Positions 8,657 to 17,470 of a DNA stretch of 64,000 nt are shown in pieces (positions within the stretch are counted from its first letter, which is position 1; each line of letters begins with the position of its first letter). Below the pieces are notes generated by a model that was given only the letters and a program-made list of their open reading frames with translations, made no database searches and had not been told where the DNA came from. Made by a program: the position numbers and the translations under genes. Origin of the DNA: CAHJXG01 sp965277495 (GTDB taxonomy: Bacteria > Pseudomonadota > Alphaproteobacteria > Acetobacterales > Acetobacteraceae); assembly GCA_965277495.1 (NCBI GenBank), contig OZ255824.1, positions 4,154,001-4,218,000 on the forward strand, written 5' to 3'.

Positions 8657-9804
8657 CGCATCCTTTGCGCGGACGTGCCGCCATCGTCGGCATCGGATCG
8701 GCCGGTTGCGGCACGGCGCCGGGCCGCACGGCCATGGAGTTGATGGCGGAGTCCGCGTTGGCCGCCATCGCCGATGCCGGCCTCGCGCTGCACGAGATCG
8801 ACGGCGTGTTCGCGGCCACCAGCACGCACGCCTTCCCGACGCTGTCGGTTTCCGAATACCTCGGCTTGCGGCCCCGCTATTTCGACGGCACCAACGTCGG
8901 CGGATCAAGTTTCGAGGCGCATCTGCTCAGCGCGGCGCTGGCGCTCGACGCCGGGATGTGTGACGCGGCGCTGATCTGCTACGGCAGCAACCAGCGCAGC
9001 GCCGGCGGGCGGCTGGTGTCCATGAGCGAGCCGCAGCCGCACGAGGCGCCATACAAGCCGCGCCACCCCATCACCGCCTACGCGCTGGCGGCCAGCCGGC
9101 ACATGCACCAGTTCGGCACCACGCGCGCCATGCTGGCGGAGGTCGCGGTCGCCGCTCGCGGGTGGGCCAACCTGAACCCGGCCGCCTTTGCCCACGGCCC
9201 GCTCTCGATCGACGACGTGCTCGGCGCACGCATGGTCAGCGACCCATTGACCGTCGCCGATTGCTGCTTGGTGACGGATGGCGGCGGCGCGTGCGTGCTG
9301 GTGCGGGCCGACCGCGCCCGCGACCTGCCGCGCCCGCCCGTCTATTTGATGGGCGCGGCCGGCGCAGGCTGGCACCGGGCGGTCATGTGCATGCCGGACC
9401 TAACGATCACGGCGGCCACCGACAGCGGACCCCGCGCCTACGCGATGGCGGGCGTGCTGCCGTCGGACGTGCGGCTGGCCATGCTTTACGACGCCTTCAC
9501 CATCAACACGCTGCTGTTCCTCGAGGATCTCGGCTTCTGCGCCAAGGGCGAGGGCGGTTCCTTCGTCCAGGGCGGCGCCATCGCCCCCGGCGGCAGGCTC
9601 GCGGTCAACACCAACGGCGGCGGCCTCTCCTGCGTGCATCCCGGCATGTATGGCATGTTCCTGATCCTGGAGGCCGTGACCCAGTTGCGTGGCGACGCCG
9701 GGGAGCGGCAGGTGGCGGGCCTCGACGTGGCGCTCGTGCACGGCAACGGCGGCACGCTGTCCAGCCAATGCACGGCCCTGCTCGGCACGGCGACAGCACT
9801 TTGA
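8653..9804 (+). CDS. Thiolase-like protein (SCP2/lipid-transfer type) without the nucleophilic Cys
   Basis: 383 residues of thiolase fold. The N-terminus 'GRAAIVGIGSAGCGTAPGRT' and the C-terminal 'NTNGGGLSCVHPGMYG' and 'VHGNGGTLS' match the SCP2-thiolase/Ltp2 group. At the position of the usual active-site Cys (CASG) the sequence reads 'NVGGSSFEAH' (residues 81-90), so the covalent acyl-Cys mechanism is not supported. Retro-aldol cleavage by Ltp2-type enzymes also works without that Cys, so an aldolase or a thiolase using another nucleophile is possible. It is translationally coupled to the DUF35 gene on one side and to the acyl-CoA synthetase on the other. Confidence 0.85.
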   Translation: MTHPLRGRAAIVGIGSAGCGTAPGRTAMELMAESALAAIADAGLALHEIDGVFAATSTHAFPTLSVSEYLGLRPRYFDGTNVGGSSFEAHLLSAALALDAGMCDAALICYGSNQRSAGGRLVSMSEPQPHEAPYKPRHPITAYALAASRHMHQFGTTRAMLAEVAVAARGWANLNPAAFAHGPLSIDDVLGARMVSDPLTVADCCLVTDGGGACVLVRADRARDLPRPPVYLMGAAGAGWHRAVMCMPDLTITAATDSGPRAYAMAGVLPSDVRLAMLYDAFTINTLLFLEDLGFCAKGEGGSFVQGGAIAPGGRLAVNTNGGGLSCVHPGMYGMFLILEAVTQLRGDAGERQVAGLDVALVHGNGGTLSSQCTALLGTATAL

Positions 9805-11906
9805 GCACCCGGTTCTCCAGCCTGGACAGCATGTTGCGGCCCGGCAGCGTCGCGGTGCTGGGGGCCAGCAACGATCCCACGCGGATTGGCGGACGACCGA
9901 TCTCCTACATGCTGTCCCAGGGTTTCCAAGGCGCCATCCTGCCGGTGAACCCGAACCGCGCGGAGGTGCAGGGCCTGCCGGCCTACGCCAGCGTCGCCGA
10001 CCTGCCGAGCGTGCCGGACGCCGCCATCGTCGCGGTGCCGGCGGAGCTCGCGGTGCAGGCGGTCGACGACTTGGGCGCGCGCGGCGTGCGCTCGGCGATC
10101 GTGTTCACCGCCGGGTTCGCCGAGATGAACGACGCGGGCCGGGTCGCGCAGGACCGCATGTTGGAGGCGTCCAAGCGCCACGGCATGCGGCTGCTCGGCC
10201 CCAACTGCCTTGGCCTGTTCAACGCGCATATCGGCTTCTACCCGATCTTTTCCTCCTCGTTCGAGAACGGCTGGCCGCGGCCCGGACGCATCGGCATCGC
10301 CAGCCAGAGCGGCGCGTACGGCACCCATATGTTCGCCACCGCGCGCAACCGCAACATCGGCACGCCCATCTGCGTCACCACGGGCAACGAGGGCGACGTC
10401 ACCATCGGCGACGTGATCGGCTGGTTGGCCGAGGACCCCGAAACCGACGTCATCGCCGCCTACGCCGAGGGGATCCGCGAGGCCGACAGCTTCCTTGCCG
10501 CGCTGGCCGCCGCCCGCACTGCCCGCAAGCCGGTGGTGATGATGAAGGTGGGGACCAGCACGCTCGGCGCCCATGCGGCGCAGTCGCATACGGCGTCCAT
10601 TGCCGGCAACGACGCGGTGACGGACGCCGTGCTGGCGGAGTTCGGCGTGGTCCGCGCCCGCACCACCGAGGAAATGCTGGACATTGCCCTGACCGCGACC
10701 CGGCGCATCTACCCGGCCCGCAACACGCTGGGCGTCATCACCATCAGCGGCGGCGCAGGCGTGTTGATCTCGGACGCCGCCGAGGCGCTGGGCCTGCCGA
10801 TGCCCGAGATGCCGGCGGACGCCCAGGCGCGGCTCAAGGCCATGCTGCCGTTTGCGGCGCCGCGCAACCCCGTCGACTGCACCGCGCAGGCGTTCAACGA
10901 CATGAGCCTGATCGGCAAGTTCACCGACGCGATGATCGAGGAGGGCGGCTACAGCTCGGTGCTCGCCTTTTTCAGCCAGGTCGGCGGGGCCGCCAGCATC
11001 GCGCCGAAGCTGCGGGAACAGCTCAACGCCTCCAAGGCACGCCATCCGGACCGCCTGTTCGTGCTGTCGGTCGTGGCCCCGCCCGAACGCATCCGCGAGT
11101 ACGAGGACGACGGTTTCGTGGTGTTCGAGGACCCGACCCGGGCGACCGTCGCCATCCACGCCATGGGTTGCTTCGGCGAGGCGTTCGCAAAGACGGCTGG
11201 CCTGCCGCCGTTTCCGGTCCCGCAAGTGGCACTGCCGCTCACCAACCCCTCCGAGGCCGCTGCGAAACGCATCCTGGTCGAGGCTGGCATTCCCTCCGCG
11301 CCCGAGGCCGCCTGCGCCACCGTCGACGCCGCGGTCGCAGCGGCGGACCGCTTCGGCTATCCCGTGGTGCTCAAGATCCTGTCGCCCGACATCGCCCACA
11401 AGTCGGAGATCGGCGGCGTGATCCTGGGCGTGCGCGGCGCAGACGCCGTGCGCGCCGGCTTTGCCACCCTGCACGGCCGCGCCGGGGCGGCGATGCCCGA
11501 AGCGAAGCTCGAAGGCATCCTGGTTGCGAAACAGCTCCGCGGCGGCGTCGAATGCATTCTGGGCATCCAGCGCGACCCGGTGTTCGGCCCCGTCGCGATG
11601 TTCGGCCTGGGCGGCATCTTCGTAGAGATATTGCGCGACGTGGCGCTGCACCGCTGCCCGTTCGGCCCGGACGTGGCCGAGTGCATGATCCGCTCGTTGC
11701 GTGCCGCCCCGGTATTGCTCGGCGCACGGGGCCGTCCGCCGGCGGATATCACGGCGCTCGCGGCCATGCTGTCCCGGCTGTCGGTGTTCGCGCACCAGGC
11801 CGGGCCGCGGCTCCGGTCCATCGACCTCAACCCGGTGTTCGCCATGCCGGACGGGGAGGGGGCCTATGCCGCCGACGCGGTCATCGAGCTCGGCGACGGC
11901 AATTGA
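9801..11906 (+). CDS. ADP-forming acyl-CoA synthetase (alpha-beta fusion)
   Basis: 701 residues: N-terminal CoA-binding Rossmann domain ('GSVAVLGASNDPTRIGGRP'), succinyl-CoA ligase-like domain, then a C-terminal ATP-grasp domain. The phospho-histidine motif 'SHTASIAG' places the active His at residue 263; 'SPDIAHKSEIGGV' is the ATP-grasp counterpart. It would form acyl-CoA from acid, CoA and ATP with ADP and phosphate as products. The start is taken as a TTG that overlaps the thiolase stop (TTGA); an ATG ten codons later is the alternative. In its operon it provides one of two apparent ways of activating the substrate, the other being the CoA-transferase. Confidence 0.88.
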   Translation: MSTRFSSLDSMLRPGSVAVLGASNDPTRIGGRPISYMLSQGFQGAILPVNPNRAEVQGLPAYASVADLPSVPDAAIVAVPAELAVQAVDDLGARGVRSAIVFTAGFAEMNDAGRVAQDRMLEASKRHGMRLLGPNCLGLFNAHIGFYPIFSSSFENGWPRPGRIGIASQSGAYGTHMFATARNRNIGTPICVTTGNEGDVTIGDVIGWLAEDPETDVIAAYAEGIREADSFLAALAAARTARKPVVMMKVGTSTLGAHAAQSHTASIAGNDAVTDAVLAEFGVVRARTTEEMLDIALTATRRIYPARNTLGVITISGGAGVLISDAAEALGLPMPEMPADAQARLKAMLPFAAPRNPVDCTAQAFNDMSLIGKFTDAMIEEGGYSSVLAFFSQVGGAASIAPKLREQLNASKARHPDRLFVLSVVAPPERIREYEDDGFVVFEDPTRATVAIHAMGCFGEAFAKTAGLPPFPVPQVALPLTNPSEAAAKRILVEAGIPSAPEAACATVDAAVAAADRFGYPVVLKILSPDIAHKSEIGGVILGVRGADAVRAGFATLHGRAGAAMPEAKLEGILVAKQLRGGVECILGIQRDPVFGPVAMFGLGGIFVEILRDVALHRCPFGPDVAECMIRSLRAAPVLLGARGRPPADITALAAMLSRLSVFAHQAGPRLRSIDLNPVFAMPDGEGAYAADAVIELGDGN

Positions 11907-12583
11907 TCGACAAGCGCGTGCAGTCTATGGCCGACGCGATGGCCGGCATCCCGGATGGCGCGACCGTGCTGATCGGCGGTTTCGGCGCGGTCGGCCAGCC
12001 GAATGCGCTGCTGGAGGGCCTGATCGAGCAGGGTGCCCGCGACCTCGTTTGCGTCGCCAACAACGCCGGCACCGGGCACACCGGCCTTGCCCGCCTGATG
12101 GAGCTGGGCCGGGTGCGCCGCATGATCTGCACCTTTCCCCGCAGCGTCGGCTCGGTGGTGTTCGAGGAGCTGTATAGCGCCGGCAAGCTCGAGTTGGAGA
12201 TCGTGCCGCAGGGCACCCTGGCCGAACGCCTGCGCGCCGCCGGGGCGGGCATCCCCGCATTCTACACCGCGACCGCCGCCGGCACGCAGCTCGCCCGCGG
12301 CAAGGAGCAGCGCGAGATCGGTGGCCGGACCTATGTCCTGGAACACGCGCTGCACGGCGATGTCGCGTTGGTCGAAGCCTGGCGCGCCGACCGCTGGGGC
12401 AACCTGGTGTTCCGCAGCAGCGGCCGCAACTTCAATCCCGTGATGGCGATGGCGGGCCGGCTCACGGTCGTGCAGACGCAGCATCTGGCCGAATTGGGCG
12501 AGCTCGACCCCGAGTGCGTCGCCACCCCCGGCATCTTCGTCGACCGCGTGCTGCACGTGCCCTGCGGCGATCCCGTCCTGTGA
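11903..12583 (+). CDS. 3-oxoacid CoA-transferase family, subunit A
   Basis: 226 residues. 'IPDGATVLIGGFGAVGQPNALLEGL' is the family-I CoA-transferase alpha-subunit CoA-binding signature (ScoA/PcaI/AtoD type). It transfers CoA between carboxylic acids as a heteromer with the B subunit encoded next. The start is taken as the TTG overlapping the synthetase stop codon (TTGA); GTG and ATG codons 5 and 8 codons later are alternatives. The acyl specificity cannot be read. Confidence 0.87.
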   Translation: MIDKRVQSMADAMAGIPDGATVLIGGFGAVGQPNALLEGLIEQGARDLVCVANNAGTGHTGLARLMELGRVRRMICTFPRSVGSVVFEELYSAGKLELEIVPQGTLAERLRAAGAGIPAFYTATAAGTQLARGKEQREIGGRTYVLEHALHGDVALVEAWRADRWGNLVFRSSGRNFNPVMAMAGRLTVVQTQHLAELGELDPECVATPGIFVDRVLHVPCGDPVL

Positions 12584-12595
12584 GCGGAGAACAGT

Positions 12596-13234
12596 TTGCA
12601 ACCTCTTAACCGCACCGCCATGGCCGCCCGCGTGGCGCAGGACATCCCCGAGGGCTGGTACGTGAACCTCGGCATCGGCATCCCCACCATGGTCGCGGAC
12701 CACGTGGGCGCCGATCGCGAGGTCATTTTCCATAGCGAGAACGGCGTGCTCGGCATGGGGCCGGCCCCGGCGCCGGATCAGGCTGACCCGTGGCTGATCA
12801 ACGCCGGCAAGCAGCACGTGACCCTGCAGCGCGGCGGCGCCTACGTGCACCAGGCCGACAGTTTTGCTATGATCCGCGGCGGGCATTTGGACCTATGCGT
12901 GCTCGGCGCGTTCGAGGTCGCGGAAAACGGCGACATCGCCAACTGGGCCACCAGCGAAAACGACACGGCCCCTGCGGTCGGCGGCGCGATGGACCTGGCG
13001 GTGGGCGCGCGGCGTTTATGGGCGGTGATGGAGCATACGACCAAGGATGGCCGGCCCCGCCTGATGCGGCGCTGCACCTATCCGTTGACGGCCCCGGCGG
13101 CGGTTGCGCGCGTCTACACCAACCTGGCCGTGCTCGACGTGACGCCGCGCGGCTTCACCGTCGTCGAAATGGCGCCCGGCGTCACCCTTGCGGAACTGCA
13201 GGCAAGAACAGAGGCGGAGCTGATACCATGCTGA
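12596..13234 (+). CDS. 3-oxoacid CoA-transferase family, subunit B
   Basis: 212 residues. Contains 'GWYVNLGIGIPTMVADHV' and the catalytic-glutamate motif 'SENGVLGMGP', whose Glu forms the gamma-glutamyl-CoA thioester. The start appears to be TTG with a GCGGAGAA ribosome binding site; an ATG eight codons inside is possible. It follows subunit A by 12 bp and overlaps the enoyl-CoA hydratase gene by 7 bp. Confidence 0.88.
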   Translation: MQPLNRTAMAARVAQDIPEGWYVNLGIGIPTMVADHVGADREVIFHSENGVLGMGPAPAPDQADPWLINAGKQHVTLQRGGAYVHQADSFAMIRGGHLDLCVLGAFEVAENGDIANWATSENDTAPAVGGAMDLAVGARRLWAVMEHTTKDGRPRLMRRCTYPLTAPAAVARVYTNLAVLDVTPRGFTVVEMAPGVTLAELQARTEAELIPC

Positions 13235-13983
13235 CCGAATCCCGCGATGGGGCGGTGGCCATCCTGACGCTGGATTACCCGGAGCGGCGCAACGCGCTGG
13301 CGATGCCGATGCGTGAGCGCCTGGTGGAAGCGCTCGAGGCGATCGAGGCCGACCGGGAGCTGCGCGCCGTCGTCATCACCGGCGCAGGCGGCACATTCAG
13401 CGCCGGCGGCGACATCAGGCGCATGAACGCCACCGACCTGGCGGAAGGGCGGGAGCGGTTCCGCATGACCCACCGGCTGGTCCGGCTGTTGATCAAAGGC
13501 AGCAAGCCGGTCATCGCCGCGGTCGAGGGATGGTGCGTCGGCGCCGGGCTTTCGGTGGCGATGTGCTGCGACACCGTGGTGGCGGCTGATGATGCGAGGT
13601 TCGCCGCCGGGTTCGGCAAGATCGGCCTGATCGCGGATCTGGGCCTGCTGCATACGCTGCCGGCCCGCATCGGCCAGGGCCGGGCGCGCCAGGTCTTCCT
13701 GTACGGCGAGCAGATCAGCGCCGAACGTGCCGAGGCCATCGGCATGATCGACCATGTCGTGCCGCCCGGCACGGCGCTGCAGGCCGCCCTGGGCCGCGCC
13801 GCCCTGTTCCAAGCCGCCGCGCCGTTGCCGGTCGCCATGACGAAACAGTATCTTGCCGCCGGGCTGGACGCGGCGCTGGATTGGGAGCGGGATACGCAGT
13901 CTACGCTGTTCCTGACCGCCGACCACGCCGAGGGCAAGGCGGCGTTCCTGGGCAAGCGCACCGCCGCTTTCGACGGCCGGTGA
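13228..13983 (+). CDS. Enoyl-CoA hydratase/isomerase family (crotonase fold)
   Basis: 251 residues. Oxyanion-hole segments 'AGGTFSAGGDIRRM' and 'EGWCVGAGLSVAMCCDTVVAADDARFA' identify the crotonase superfamily. In 'FGKIGLIADLGLLHTLP' the first catalytic Glu of true hydratases appears replaced, so isomerase, hydrolase or lyase activity cannot be excluded. It is the last gene of the operon and overlaps the CoA-transferase B gene. The next gene converges 2 bp away. Confidence 0.88.
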   Translation: MLTESRDGAVAILTLDYPERRNALAMPMRERLVEALEAIEADRELRAVVITGAGGTFSAGGDIRRMNATDLAEGRERFRMTHRLVRLLIKGSKPVIAAVEGWCVGAGLSVAMCCDTVVAADDARFAAGFGKIGLIADLGLLHTLPARIGQGRARQVFLYGEQISAERAEAIGMIDHVVPPGTALQAALGRAALFQAAAPLPVAMTKQYLAAGLDAALDWERDTQSTLFLTADHAEGKAAFLGKRTAAFDGR

Positions 13984-13985
13984 CG

Positions 13986-14261
13986 CTATTTGGAGAGGTT
14001 GGGCCTGATTGAGCCGGTCGTCGGCCCGTTCTCACCCGACGTCTCGCTCGGCTGATCGCCCGACCGCCCACCACTGGGCAACGCGCTGAATGGGGACGAC
14101 GCCTCTGGCCCCGTAGTGCCGCCGTCGCGGTCCGCCGGGCTGCCGCGTTGGGGCAAGACGCCCGGCACCGGCGCCGCCGTCCAGACCTTCGGTTCCTTTT
14201 GCGCGGACGCAGCACCGGGCAGAATTAGGCCGGCGACGAAGATCGCAATGAGCAATCGCAT
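13986..14261 (-). CDS. Small secreted Pro/Ser/Gly-rich protein
   Basis: 91 residues, not recognised. A clear signal peptide (MRLLIAIFVAGLILPGAASA) is followed by about 70 residues of low-complexity, disordered-looking sequence rich in Gly, Ser and Pro. The ATG has a GAAGGGGT ribosome binding site. Probably periplasmic. Confidence 0.6.
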   Translation of the reverse strand: MRLLIAIFVAGLILPGAASAQKEPKVWTAAPVPGVLPQRGSPADRDGGTTGPEASSPFSALPSGGRSGDQPSETSGENGPTTGSIRPNLSK

Positions 14262-14348
14262 GATGGTTACCCCTTCGCCAATCGAAACGCCCTGGCGGGT
14301 CCAGAGGTTTCGGAGGCGCACGGGCTGGATGACAGGAGTTCGACGCCG

Positions 14349-15254
14349 ATGCCGCTCTGGATCCCGATCACGCTGGTGGCGGCGTTGTTCCAAACCTGGC
14401 GCACCGCGTTGCAGCAGCGGCTGCGGGGCCACCTGTCGGTCAGCACCGCGGGGCTGGTGCGCTATTTGTATGCGGTTCCGGTCGGGCTGGCCCTGCTGCT
14501 GGGCTACCGCGCGGCGACCGGGGCGGCGCTGCCGGCGCCGACGTTGGGGTTCGTCGTTGCCTGCGCGGTCGCCGGGGTCGCGCAGGTGGTCGGCACCTCG
14601 TTGCTCATCATGGCGTTCGGGTATCGCAACTTCGCCGTCGGCACCGCCTATTCGAAAACCGACGCGGTGCAGGCGGCGCTGATGTCATGGCTGCTGCTGC
14701 ATGAGGCGTTGGCGCCGGTGGCTTGGCTCGGCATCGGCGTCGGGGTGTGCGGGGTGATGACCTTGTCGCTGGCCGGACGTGGCCTGCAGCCCGGCGGGTT
14801 GCTGCGTGCGACCGTGCAGCCTGCGGCGTTGTGCGGTCTGGGCGCTGGCACGGGGTTTGCGGTGGCCGGCGTCAGCATCAAGGCCGCTTCGGTGGCGCTG
14901 GCGGCGTCGGACACCATCCTGGGCGCGCTGTTCGCGCTGGTGGTTACCAACGTGCTGCAGACGCTGATGCAGGGCGGCTACATGGCCTGGCGCGAGCCGT
15001 CGGGCTTGCGGGCGGCGTTCACCTCATGGCGCAGTTCCGCCTGGGTCGGCGCGCTGTCGGCTGGCGGCTCCGCCTGTTGGTTCACCGGGTTCTCGTTGGC
15101 CCCGGTCGCGCTGGTGCGGACCTTGGGACAGGTGGAGATGATCTTCACCCTGCTGTTCAGCCGGTTCTACCTGCATGAGACATTGAGGCGGGCCGACATT
15201 GCCGGATTGGCGCTGATTGTTGGCGGCGTGGTGCTGGTTTTGCTGTTTCATTGA
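14349..15254 (+). CDS. DMT-superfamily (EamA-type) transporter
   Basis: 301 residues with about ten hydrophobic segments in two homologous halves, the layout of EamA drug/metabolite exporters. The first half contains 'GYRNFAVGTAYSKTDAVQAAL' and the second 'ALVRTLGQVEMIFTLLFSRFYLHETLRRADIAGLALI', the usual C-terminal EamA motif. Inner membrane; substrate unknown. It is oriented away from the small secreted-protein gene. Confidence 0.85.
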   Translation: MPLWIPITLVAALFQTWRTALQQRLRGHLSVSTAGLVRYLYAVPVGLALLLGYRAATGAALPAPTLGFVVACAVAGVAQVVGTSLLIMAFGYRNFAVGTAYSKTDAVQAALMSWLLLHEALAPVAWLGIGVGVCGVMTLSLAGRGLQPGGLLRATVQPAALCGLGAGTGFAVAGVSIKAASVALAASDTILGALFALVVTNVLQTLMQGGYMAWREPSGLRAAFTSWRSSAWVGALSAGGSACWFTGFSLAPVALVRTLGQVEMIFTLLFSRFYLHETLRRADIAGLALIVGGVVLVLLFH

Positions 15255-15345
15255 ATTACTTTACCGACTACAATCTAACCAGAGTATGCGCGTAATCAGG
15301 TGTCAAGATTTGATCTTGTCATCGGGGTGAAGCATACAAGAGAAT

Positions 15346-15372
15346 AGTGGGCCAACTTTGAAGAAGCCCACT
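15346..15372 (-). terminator. Hairpin downstream of darT
   Basis: A 7-bp perfect inverted repeat (AGTGGGC/GCCCACT) with a 13-nt loop starts 7 bp after the darT stop. On the minus strand it is followed by a pyrimidine-rich tract (ATTCTCTTGT) rather than a pure T-run. A plausible terminator for the darG-darT transcript. Confidence 0.45.
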
Positions 15373-15378
15373 GTATGA

Positions 15379-16359
15379 TTAGAAAGGTGTCTCATCGAGT
15401 CTAAGAACAGCATCATAGGCGCGGTGCCCATCAAGCTCGATAATGATCCTGTACGCTCCAGGCTTTAGTTTAGCTCTCGCTCGCCAAAATGAACCGTTCG
15501 GAGGCGTAGCAGCTAGCACGCCATTTTTCATTTGAATGCACAAATTGTGGTTAGTGTCCCGAGCTTCCAACAGAACAGCAATAGTTTGCAAATCATAGCG
15601 TGGATTTAAGCGAAAGATTATTCCATCATTCGCAAGCAGCACCCTTTCAACAAATGTAAAGCGTTTATCGAAAACCTTAAGGTCGTCTGAAACGCGAATC
15701 TTCTTTTCCCACTTTTCTGCTTGATCTTCAAGAGATTGGATGAGGGTCACACGCTCAGCCTCAGAGCGACAATAAATCCATCGAAGTTTTCCAGCGAGCA
15801 TCATCGGGGAAGGAGCTAAGACTTCAGCACAACGGTGAGAGGTGATGGATTGGTCTCCTGCAAATCCGCCCTCGTGATACACCTTGTCGAATGGGATTGT
15901 TTGGAAGAAAGCCGCTGTAGAGTTCTCAATCGCACCAGTTTGCATATTAGAGTCTGAGAAATAGACACCCTCTAACGAGAGTATGCAACGTGCGTCGAAA
16001 ACAAACATGATCAATACTGGCGCGTGAGCATTTTCACCATAGCGGCATTCGCCCAGTTTTCGAATGCCTTCTATATGGAATTGTGTCGGAGTTCTTGGCC
16101 TAAAATAAAGTCGTGCGAACTGATGAGCCCGCACACTATGGTTTATGACGCCGACGGCTGCAACGTCGCGTGTGCGAACTCTATCAGAATCCGAACGGGA
16201 AAGAAGCTGTCCGACCTTTAAGATGCTGACGGCGTTTTCCAATGGTGCATGATGAAACAGATGTCTCGGCCATTTCTCTCGATACGGGTAGGCTGGACCC
16301 TTAAGTTTTTGCTCCCATTCGCCGATATGGGCGTCCAGAAACTCGCAACTCAGGCCCAT
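15379..16359 (-). CDS. darT: DarT-type DNA ADP-ribosyltransferase toxin
   Basis: 326 residues. The N-terminal 190 residues match the DarT (DUF4433) family, which ADP-ribosylates bases in single-stranded DNA and blocks replication. Visible signatures are 'LFHHAPLENAVSILKVGQLLSR' (33-54, NAD-pocket His36/His37), 'HQFARLYFRPRTPTQFHIEG' (79-98) and 'HRCAEVLAP' (175-183) with candidate catalytic Glu179. The remaining 135 residues, ending in a beta-rich stretch, exceed the usual family length of just over 200 and are unassigned. The gene overlaps the antitoxin gene by 10 bp. The locus is markedly more AT-rich than its flanks, a sign of transfer. Confidence 0.85.
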   Translation of the reverse strand: MGLSCEFLDAHIGEWEQKLKGPAYPYREKWPRHLFHHAPLENAVSILKVGQLLSRSDSDRVRTRDVAAVGVINHSVRAHQFARLYFRPRTPTQFHIEGIRKLGECRYGENAHAPVLIMFVFDARCILSLEGVYFSDSNMQTGAIENSTAAFFQTIPFDKVYHEGGFAGDQSITSHRCAEVLAPSPMMLAGKLRWIYCRSEAERVTLIQSLEDQAEKWEKKIRVSDDLKVFDKRFTFVERVLLANDGIIFRLNPRYDLQTIAVLLEARDTNHNLCIQMKNGVLAATPPNGSFWRARAKLKPGAYRIIIELDGHRAYDAVLRLDETPF

Positions 16360-17258
16360 GCGAATTGAGACTGCTCACCAGTGTCGGGGACTGATAGAGT
16401 TTGAGTAGCCATAGTGAGCAGCTCGACCGCGATTTCGGGGCCTTCACACAGCCCTTCAATCTCGATGGGTCGAGCTTGAGGAAACACGCTGAGTATTGAG
16501 AGGAGAGCATTACCCCCGTCGCTTCTCGACCAACCCGCCTGTGCCTTCGTGACCAGTCCACTAATTAAGCTGAGCCACACGCCCCTAAGATCATCTCGTT
16601 CGATAATCCACGTTGTTGCGCTATTTTGCAAAGTTAGAGTTCCGTTATCATCCATGTAAGCGCGAAATGGTGCTGCGGTTCGTAGTTCAACAAAGCTACC
16701 TTGCCCAAGCTCGATCGCCCTCCTCAAGGTTGTCATAAACGCCTCAAAGGTTGAGGTCTTAGCACCTTCCGATTGCAGACGGCGCGCGACTTCGTCAAGA
16801 TGCTCAGGCAAGCCGATGTCAACAGTATAGTCGTGAATATATACTGTAATACTAAGATCCATAAGATGGCGCTCCATCAAAGGTCTAACATCTTTCCAGT
16901 CAAGACCCCCATTTCCGCATCCGAGTCTTGGAAAAGATATCTCTGTAATCCCGCGATCTGCATACTCAGCAATAAACTTCTCAAGCCCAGCGGCAATCCA
17001 TTCGATGCGAGACGGATTACGCCAGTGGTTCTTAGTTGGGAAATTCAAAATCCAATTCTTAGAGCCCTGCCATAGCCACAACTTTCCGGGCTCCAGAAGC
17101 TTTTGCTCACAAATTCCTTTATAAGCTTTATACATAGCGGGATCGCGTTCCTTGAACGCCTTGGCGAGACCCTTGCCCATGATACCGACACAGTTGACGG
17201 TGTTAACAAGCGTCTGCGCCGTAGACTCCAAAATGCTTGTCCGGCGATAAATCAACAT
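16350..17258 (-). CDS. darG: DarG-type macrodomain antitoxin
   Basis: 302 residues. The N-terminal macrodomain carries 'TLVNTVNCVGIMGKGLAKAFK', 'ILNFPTKNHWRNPSRI' and 'ISFPRLGCGNGGLDWKDV', the DarG signatures for removing ADP-ribose from DNA. The C-terminal 140 residues are unassigned and probably contact the toxin. The start used is the ATG giving MLIYRRTSI, the usual position for the family; an ATG 12 codons upstream is possible. Here the antitoxin gene comes first and the toxin follows with a 10-bp overlap, which would favour antitoxin synthesis before toxin. DarTG systems act as toxin-antitoxin and anti-phage modules. Confidence 0.88.
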   Translation of the reverse strand: MLIYRRTSILESTAQTLVNTVNCVGIMGKGLAKAFKERDPAMYKAYKGICEQKLLEPGKLWLWQGSKNWILNFPTKNHWRNPSRIEWIAAGLEKFIAEYADRGITEISFPRLGCGNGGLDWKDVRPLMERHLMDLSITVYIHDYTVDIGLPEHLDEVARRLQSEGAKTSTFEAFMTTLRRAIELGQGSFVELRTAAPFRAYMDDNGTLTLQNSATTWIIERDDLRGVWLSLISGLVTKAQAGWSRSDGGNALLSILSVFPQARPIEIEGLCEGPEIAVELLTMATQTLSVPDTGEQSQFAWA

Positions 17259-17470
17259 GGGCGATTTACAAATCCCGATTCTGAGCAAGACCAAAATTGG
17301 CGTGATATCTCTTCCCTAGTCAACCACCCACTGTAAAAGGCTATACCCGAACACAACAATCGGAATTAAGCGCCTAGGAGAAGTTCATGATATGTTCTAA
17401 ATGCATTCTGAATAGATGGCAACCCATATTTTGAGAATACGTGAAGACCGAAAAGAGACGCTCTCATTAA

